DNA of 64,000 bases. It comes from Oncomelania hupensis (lineage: Eukaryota; Mollusca; Gastropoda; Littorinimorpha; Pomatiopsidae). The translations under genes and the position numbers were made by a program. The stretch is taken from assembly GCA_036898135.1 (NCBI GenBank), contig CM072527.1, positions 31,430,727 through 31,494,726 on the forward strand, given 5' to 3'. Positions 62,837 through 64,000 of this stretch are shown here, one piece after another (position 1 is the stretch's first letter; the number at the start of each line of letters is the position of its first letter). A model generated the notes under the pieces. That model saw only the letters and a list, made by a program, of their open reading frames with translations, did not search any database and had not been told where the DNA came from.

Positions 62837-63934
62837 TATTTGTAAAGCTTGTTTTGTTTTTAATCAGCCTAGGTATTGTAATGTCTATTGTAACAATATA
62901 AAAAGTGATGAGATCTGGGGCCGTACCTTGGTGAGGTTCTCCAGGCACAGGACATCGTATTTGCCGTTGCCTCTGAGTACTCGCTTGCGTTCTGCCGCCA
63001 CATCACAATCCTCGTCCTGTAGTGTGGACAGCGGGGCTGCCGACGTCCTAGTTTTAAAAAGAAAAAAAAAGGGAGACAATTAGCGCACAAACTCTTTTCT
63101 TCTCCCACTCCTCTCCCTTCAATAGTAATTATTTCCCTTTTTCCCTATTCCGACCCCTTTCTGCTTATCCTTCCTTACTTATCATCAATGAACCTCTACA
63201 ACACCCAGGACATGCTTCATATTACTCTGGTCTTGTGGTGAGTAATTTGGGTCCGCTAGAACAAGCTCCTGAACTACAGCTATCAACATTCTGTTGCGGC
63301 TTTTAACCTTGTGAGCTAAACCGCCTGTTGATGTTTTTACACTTGGAAGAACAGCAGCATATCACTTTCGGGTCATCTGCCGTATCGCCCATCGGTTGGG
63401 GGGGAGGGGGAAGGGGAGGGTGGATGCTAAAAGCTTAATTCGTGACAAGTTTGAATGGCTCAGTCTGGACGTGACGGAATCAGGAGAGAATTGGGACAGG
63501 TAGTGTAAATGAATCGGCATGAAATATTCTGCATGCAAATCTACTTACCCCAATCACATGTCACATGGTCTCGAGAGTATGATGGAGGTTGGGGGGGGGG
63601 GGAGGGAGGAGAGGTAGGTGCAGGGTGGGGGAGGGAGGGAATGGGAGAGGAGAGAGGGGGAGGGCCCAGCAACGGTACCTTACAAGGAAGGAGTCAACTT
63701 GCAAGAGATGAAAGGAAAAAAAAAAAAGGTGTTTGTTATTGCAAACACAAATAATCAACTACAACAGCAGCAAGAAACAAACGCCATTGACGTTGACTTA
63801 CTTGTGGCTGAAGAAAAAGCGGTATTCACAGAGGAGAGTCAGCAGGAAGAAGAACAAGCCAATGGACGCCATGGCAACCAGAAGGCGAGGAATCAGCTCC
63901 CACTCCATGGGTGACATCATCTTGTCATAGTCAC
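43137..63934 (-). CDS. ABCA2: ABCA2-like ABC transporter, last ten coding exons, 5' partial
   Basis: The exons, in transcript order, are 63934-63802, 63047-62927, 61966-61895, 61705-61599, 60279-60138, 59726-59592, 47126-47023, 45292-45088, 44702-44565 and 43520-43137. They join without a phase conflict to about 512 residues plus a stop. The product carries the last membrane segment, the complete second nucleotide-binding domain and the C-terminal tail. Visible are Walker [12 protein letters not shown]-loop YCPQFDSL, signature [10 protein letters not shown], Walker B with D-loop [13 protein letters not shown], and H-loop LTSHS. The stretches [33 protein letters not shown] and [14 protein letters not shown] fit vertebrate ABCA2 better than ABCA1, ABCA4 or ABCA7 as I recall them. 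ABCA2 is an endolysosomal membrane transporter linked to sphingolipid and sterol handling; function here is by homology. The last 127 residues are acidic and Ser/Arg-rich and not conserved. One 12.5-kb intron holds two nested retrotransposons. Confidence 0.9.
43741..43792 (+). repeat. Interstitial telomere-like repeats
   Basis: Several TTAGGG units and one-base variants occur (TTTAGGGTTAGG, GGTTAGGGTTTGGGTTAGGG) in the intron before the terminal ABCA2 exon. A poly-A run follows. Confidence 0.7.
44040..44100 (+). repeat. GA-rich run
   Basis: Imperfect GAGAGA and GAAAGAGA repeats lie in the ABCA2 intron. A second GA run is at about 44430-44450. Confidence 0.8.
44565..44702 (-). CDS. ABCA2: ABCA2 exon: C-terminal regulatory subdomain
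   Basis: Forty-six codons run from [12 protein letters not shown] to [16 protein letters not shown]. The IED(Y/F)SVSQTTLD motif is conserved in ABCA proteins. The donor is AAC|GTAAGT. Confidence 0.92.
45088..45292 (-). CDS. ABCA2: ABCA2 exon after the H-loop
   Basis: The exon encodes [20 protein letters not shown], then [18 protein letters not shown] through RNIPEAKQK, ending AAG|GTGAGG. MEECE.LCTR.AIMVNGR is a hallmark of the ABCA subfamily. Confidence 0.93.
45360..45535 (+). mobile_element. Old LTR fragment of the gypsy family (plus orientation)
   Basis: Blocks match the solo LTR at 4690-5135 and the 5' half of the intact LTRs: ATTTACCTTTG, GTTGTGGCTAGAAAAGCACT, GGTTGATATTATTGTAGCA and TTTCTGGAATTGCTTG. 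It is diverged and truncated on both sides. Confidence 0.6.
45615..45840 (-). repeat. Dispersed SINE-like repeat copy (minus)
   Basis: The plus strand reads AGCTCAAGAGCTGCTCAAGG and CGCTGGCTGATA..GGATC, the reverse of the 59820-60040 copy. The shared region extends through CACTCGCCCAT and GAACATGAG. Confidence 0.65.
45800..46225 (-). mobile_element. LINE remnant (minus), RT C-terminal tail
   Basis: The minus-strand frame has [40 protein letters not shown] and CFKVV. It matches the SRLDYCN..L.GLP..HWLPV..RI.YK pattern of many LINE C-terminal tails. It is degenerate. Confidence 0.6.
46260..46720 (+). mobile_element. LINE remnant (plus), RT C-terminal tail
   Basis: The frame encodes [48 protein letters not shown] and [18 protein letters not shown], ending [12 protein letters not shown]. 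It is a better-kept relative of the remnant at 37060-37860. GT and TAA repeats follow at 46795-46835 and 46965-47005. Confidence 0.72.
47023..47126 (-). CDS. ABCA2: ABCA2 exon: Walker B acid, D-loop and H-loop
   Basis: The exon encodes [20 protein letters not shown], then [14 protein letters not shown], and ends TAG|GTCAGT. The catalytic Glu, D-loop and H-loop His are all present. It lies only about 175 bp from the left LTR of element A. Confidence 0.93.
47301..47935 (+). repeat. Element A left LTR (635 bp)
   Basis: The ends are TGTTAC...GTAACA. It contains TATATATTTTATG (possible TATA box) and AATAAA at 47777-47782. A primer-binding-like TGGGGGTCAAGCCGCGAT follows at 47939-47956. Its 20 bases fit the 3' half of a tRNA ending CCA; the tRNA species is not identified. 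Confidence 0.93.
48401..48453 (+). promoter_or_regulatory. Tandem heat-shock-element-like motifs in the element A leader
   Basis: GAACTTTCCAGAA, which is GAA-nn-TTC-nn-GAA, is repeated three times. A further partial unit and TTCTAGAA at 48367 are close by. The pattern fits the HSF consensus of alternating GAA/TTC pentamers. Binding is inferred, not shown. Confidence 0.4.
48462..50864 (+). pseudogene. Element A gag-protease-integrase, 5' part, broken
   Basis: The frame starts at ATG 48462 (MADFWQKG). A coiled coil about 22 residues longer than in B follows, made of EEQRR/EERE repeats. Compared with B the frame is broken by a nonsense codon at 48840-48842 (Glu to TAA), an 8-bp deletion near 49985 after the protease domain, a 1-bp deletion near 50574 in the integrase zinc region, and a 1-bp insertion near 50828. 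CCHC zinc knuckle ([14 protein letters not shown]) and protease DSG are kept. It stops at the B insertion. Confidence 0.92.
50865..51502 (+). repeat. Element B left LTR (638 bp)
   Basis: TGTTAC...GTAACA ends. AATAAA is at 51343-51348, and a possible TATA-like TTATTTAATC lies near 51231. A primer-binding-like TGGGGGTCAAGCCGCGAT follows at 51507-51524, as in A. Confidence 0.95.
51503..51989 (+). other. Element B 5' leader
   Basis: The sequence between the LTR and the gag ATG contains the primer-binding site and TTCTAGAA (51934). It also has one GAACTTTCCAGAA heat-shock-element-like motif at 51969-51981. A frame without ATG runs into gag from 51663, but the equivalent frame in A is shifted, so I do not call it coding. 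Confidence 0.6.
51990..55421 (+). CDS. Element B Gag-protease-integrase polyprotein with RT remnants (1143 aa)
   Basis: ATG at 51990 (context ATCAAGATGA) aligns with the gag start of A. Approximate layout: charged coiled coil 24-72; capsid 80-250 whose second half resembles a SCAN domain ([46 protein letters not shown]); CCHC knuckle C295/C298/H303/C308; retropepsin-like protease with DSG at 412-414; integrase zinc region H639/H646/C676/C679; integrase core D709, D769, E805 (DD35E); C-terminal GPY/F region about 943-978. RT scraps follow: 1059-1100 resembles sequence after the RT catalytic box, and 1106-1130 resembles the early RDFRKLN/FDPxPM region, so the order is scrambled. No catalytic YxDD box or RNase H is present. 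Integrase before RT is the Gmr1-like order. It may be expressed but cannot be autonomous. Confidence 0.93.
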   Translation: MTDFWQKGVELNLKGKQLTEYVKSQERIREREFELKRLEIEQQRQEREDERRREEREADRQFQLELARIQQQQRAPQVISDFKAPKLPVFVDEKDQIDSYLARFERFAESAKWQRQDWAIILSALLTGKALDVYSRLSNNDAKDYDVLKAALLQCYNFTEKGYRQRFRECRPLSDETPKQFVERLSSYLHKWVELSGKGKTYESLHELIVREQLLNACPKDLAIHLEIQKLQTLKDVAEAAERYLIAHEKTLGPPSAMKHIQKTARHGNQIQGSQTSQRHTDSTPPPREGHSRGCFTCNATDHRAANCPQNKSSGQRSSTDNAAAGNRQRRFSNLRQTSRSDHQVCGGSVILPSETKRAATPADVQECMTDGQLLLANGKSIPVVASAAVTVQNMPVSKGRVGNHEVTVLRDSGCSGVIVREDLIAKEQFTGDSKWTLMADSKCVRAPVAKIHVNTPFYIGEVEAVCLKKPLYDLMIGNIDGARRPDDPDPEWSPASTQHVEVVEEDPLPFPDGDLTELLRDNVVTPAQPCRPEIVGAVTTRAQAKRDKTSTPLKVADNSKAAIVDRDKLIQLQGADSTLNKYRNRQDHVTKGSGTVYFEVKAKILYRIFQHPRVNGGKPLRQVLVPLPLRRQVMEVAHDSIMGGHLGIKKTSDRIQAVFYWPGLHADVSRFCRSCDICQKTIPRGRVPKVPMQRMPLIDRPFKRVALDLIGEIRPPSEEGHRWVLTLVDYATRYPEAVPLKKIDTETVAEALVDMFSRLGVPEEILTDLGTQFVSDCMKEVNRLLSIRHLTTTPYHPMCNGLVEKFNATLKSTLKKLCSEQPRQWHRYINALLFAYREVLQESTGFSPFELLYGRTIRGPMHILKELWTKEVDTPEVKNSYQYVFELREKLEQTLEIARENLKKSQDCGKHYYDRRAVNRKFKPGNKVLVLLPTDHNKLLMQWKGPYEVETVVGINDYKVKVGQHSKIYHANLLKLYVERPPETVHAATAAVTDDSFDNEELLELGDFHSKEGIDDVKLGPSLTEGQTLELEDLMGEFPPNFNDVPGSTTLVEHEVHTQTWKEHLQTLREQFHRPAEANPTVRPSECILGADNVDCVGHPTEEKDNGGCTDSRKAHVIVVFDPGPMTTATDEGVDSLRAKEH
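55422..55740 (+). repeat. Element B 3' non-coding region with about 64-bp tandem units and polypurine tract
   Basis: Units with GAACATTGACA.TATCCAG, A.ACTTGCAGATGA.AAAC and TTGACTCTGTGTGAATGAAC repeat about three times. The purine tract GAGTGGGGGGTTA abuts the right LTR. TTACGTTTCAACGTTG near 55686 is an inverted copy of the LTR start. Element A has the same arrangement at 57485-57766. Confidence 0.8.
55741..56378 (+). repeat. Element B right LTR (638 bp)
   Basis: It appears identical to the left LTR. AATAAA is at 56219-56224. It is followed by the target duplication GAGGT and then element A sequence in mid-integrase. Confidence 0.95.
56384..57491 (+). pseudogene. Element A integrase end and RT N-terminal fragment
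   Basis: The frame resumes in the integrase core ([17 protein letters not shown] with the catalytic Glu) and continues through the GPY/F region ([11 protein letters not shown]). It then enters [42 protein letters not shown] and VKKKDGSN, followed by CTDSRK and VFDPGPM. It ends within about 20 codons at TGA 57489-57491. Only the first fingers/palm part of RT is present, and the catalytic box and RNase H are missing. This part is uninterrupted, unlike the 5' part of A. Confidence 0.9.
57767..58402 (+). repeat. Element A right LTR (636 bp)
   Basis: It is nearly identical to the left LTR of A. It is preceded by the purine tract GAGTGGGGGGTTATA and followed by the target duplication CCTAC. AATAAA is at 58243-58248. 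Confidence 0.93.
58500..59285. mobile_element. Fold-back MITE copy (M4), split by a pogo-like element
   Basis: GTCAGGCGAGGGGTCCTTAT, GAGGAAATCAGAGGTCAGCA and ATTCAAAGTG precede 58597. TTTGATGCAAAG and the end GTGACTTTTCAACCACC follow 59207. Together they match the right half of M1, M3 and M5. Confidence 0.65.
58597..59207. mobile_element. Pogo-like non-autonomous DNA transposon (611 bp)
   Basis: Termini CAGTGGAACCTC and GAGGTTCCACTG are perfect for 12 bp, then GGTAT and ATACC pair after one mismatch. TA flanks both sides (58595-58596, 59208-59209). Several internal CCTCTGGTATGCGAC-like subterminal repeats occur. CAGTGGAACCTC resembles published pogo/Tigger termini. It has no transposase. Confidence 0.82.
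59592..59726 (-). CDS. ABCA2: ABCA2 exon: ABC signature
   Basis: Forty-five codons encode [20 protein letters not shown], then [20 protein letters not shown] and PLIFM, ending ATG|GTCGGT. It contains the ABC signature and the hydrophobic strand of Walker B. The intron downstream is the one with the nested gypsy elements. Confidence 0.93.
59820..60040 (+). repeat. Dispersed SINE-like repeat copy, longest
   Basis: It runs from TCATGTTCTGGGTGACCGAGTG to CGGCCAGCGCCTTGAGTAGC, then TCTTGAGCCAGAGAAGCGCTGTATC. It lies in the intron between two NBD2 exons. Confidence 0.65.
60138..60279 (-). CDS. ABCA2: ABCA2 exon: Q-loop
   Basis: The exon encodes [20 protein letters not shown], then [20 protein letters not shown] and PPKDEKQ, and ends CAG|GTCAGT. 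YCPQ holds the Q-loop glutamine. Confidence 0.92.
60335..61370. mobile_element. Fold-back MITE copy (M5), split by a CAGA-ended element
   Basis: The left part (60335-60629) begins TTGAAGAGCAACGCCCAATT and includes CAGTGGTAGAATCTAATTTC and CACTGTAAGGATCAAAAT. The right end, AGGGAGTTACTTTCCAACCACC, follows the inserted element. The unit matches M1 once the insertion is removed. Confidence 0.7.
60636..61343. mobile_element. CAGA-ended DNA transposon-like element 1 (708 bp)
   Basis: The ends CAGACATGCCTACCC and GGGTAGGCATGTCTG are perfect 15-bp inverted repeats. TAATAG at 60630-60635 and 61344-61349 is a 6-bp target duplication. Subterminal TTCCGTATT and AATACGGAA repeats occur at both ends. The interior (60760-61190) is less AT-rich, but no transposase frame is seen. 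Confidence 0.85.
61599..61705 (-). CDS. ABCA2: ABCA2 exon: Walker A
   Basis: The exon encodes [20 protein letters not shown], then [15 protein letters not shown], and ends [19 protein letters not shown] is the nucleotide-binding P-loop. A Ser codon is split 2+1 into the next exon. Confidence 0.93.
61895..61966 (-). CDS. ABCA2: ABCA2 exon: start of NBD2
   Basis: Twenty-four codons encode [20 protein letters not shown], then PPGE, between CAG and GAG|GTAAAT. It leads directly into the Walker A exon. Confidence 0.9.
62070..62496. mobile_element. CAGA-ended DNA transposon-like element 2 (427 bp)
   Basis: The ends CAGAGGTGCCAACC and GGTTGGCACCTCTG are perfect 14-bp inverted repeats. TATGTG at 62064-62069 and 62497-62502 is a 6-bp target duplication. 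Terminal and subterminal sequence (AATACGG..CCGTAC.GGT.GGCA) is related to element 1. It is non-coding. Confidence 0.85.
62640..62850 (+). repeat. GTT and ATT microsatellite in an ABCA2 intron
   Basis: CTG/GTT runs (62655-62725) grade into TTA and ATT/ATC runs to 62850. The long frames here are single-residue translations. Confidence 0.9.
62927..63047 (-). CDS. ABCA2: ABCA2 exon: linker into NBD2
   Basis: The exon encodes [20 protein letters not shown], then [20 protein letters not shown], and ends AAG|GTACGG. The DEDxDVAAER..VLRG string is characteristic of ABCA2 in vertebrates. The split Lys codon joins correctly to the preceding exon. Confidence 0.88.
63048..63801 (-). other. ABCA2 intron, G-rich stretch at 63585-63662
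   Basis: No exon was found between the two flanking exons. The plus strand carries a long G-rich, purine-rich block with several GGGG tracts at 63588-63662 and a shorter one at 63399-63420. Confidence 0.7.
63802..63934 (-). CDS. ABCA2: ABCA2 exon: last transmembrane helix
   Basis: The exon lies between TTTTCAG and CACAA|GTAAGT on the minus strand. It encodes [20 protein letters not shown], then a hydrophobic helix [20 protein letters not shown]. This is the helix before the second nucleotide-binding domain. Upstream exons lie beyond the right edge of the window. Confidence 0.85.
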
Positions 63935-64000
63935 CTGAAAATAAACATTACCAACAGTTGATCACCAGATGTATGTGTTTGCTGTGTGTGTGTTAAAGTG

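Noticed and set aside
62505..62948. Asn- and Ile-rich minus-strand frame
   Set aside because: It translates the ATT/GTT microsatellite and overlaps a real ABCA2 exon in the wrong frame.

Overview
The window is eukaryotic DNA: intron-rich genes, long AT-rich non-coding stretches, many microsatellites and many transposon families. Gene content (a secreted coiled-coil/C1q protein, a ZMYND19 orthologue, an ABCA2-type transporter) and repeat style (LINE 3' tails of TAGGA, repeats rich in AAGGTCAAGGTCA, Gmr1-like Ty3/gypsy elements) suggest a lophotrochozoan, most likely a mollusc. That assignment is inference.

Three genes are supported. (1) About 0.8-6.8 kb, plus strand: the last six coding exons of ZMYND19, a MYND zinc-finger protein; exon 1 lies left of the window. 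(2) 20.6-30.2 kb, plus strand: a three-exon gene for a secreted protein with signal peptide, a long coiled coil built from 39-residue repeats, and a C-terminal C1q domain. (3) 43.1-63.9 kb, minus strand: the last ten coding exons of an ABCA2-like transporter (final membrane segment, second nucleotide-binding domain, C-terminal tail); its 5' part lies right of the window. All introns called are GT-AG and phase-consistent. ZMYND19 and ABCA2 both map to human 9q34.3, so part of an old linkage may be visible.

Between and inside the genes lie mobile elements. The clearest is a nest of two Ty3/gypsy elements at 47.3-58.4 kb, antisense in a 12.5-kb ABCA2 intron. Element A (target duplication CCTAC) is decayed and was split by element B (target duplication GAGGT), whose two LTRs look identical and whose 1143-residue gag-protease-integrase frame is open. 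RT fragments lie after the integrase, and the capsid end is SCAN-like; both are marks of the Gmr1-like lineage. Both copies lack the catalytic RT and RNase H, and their RT remnants are arranged differently.

Other elements: three LINE copies at 14.0-20.2 kb, one with a 5' inversion bounded by an 11-bp target duplication, plus a 56-bp LINE tail insertion at 5.5 kb; two pogo-like TA-flanked elements; two elements with CAGA...TCTG ends; a fold-back MITE family that other elements have entered; and old LTR fragments related to the gypsy elements. A roughly 50-bp minisatellite of about 32 units runs up to the acceptor of the C1q exon.

The 30.2-43.1 kb interval between the converging C1q and ABCA2 genes holds repeats but no gene I can support. 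Nothing in the window looks like a CRISPR array, an operon or an rRNA gene.
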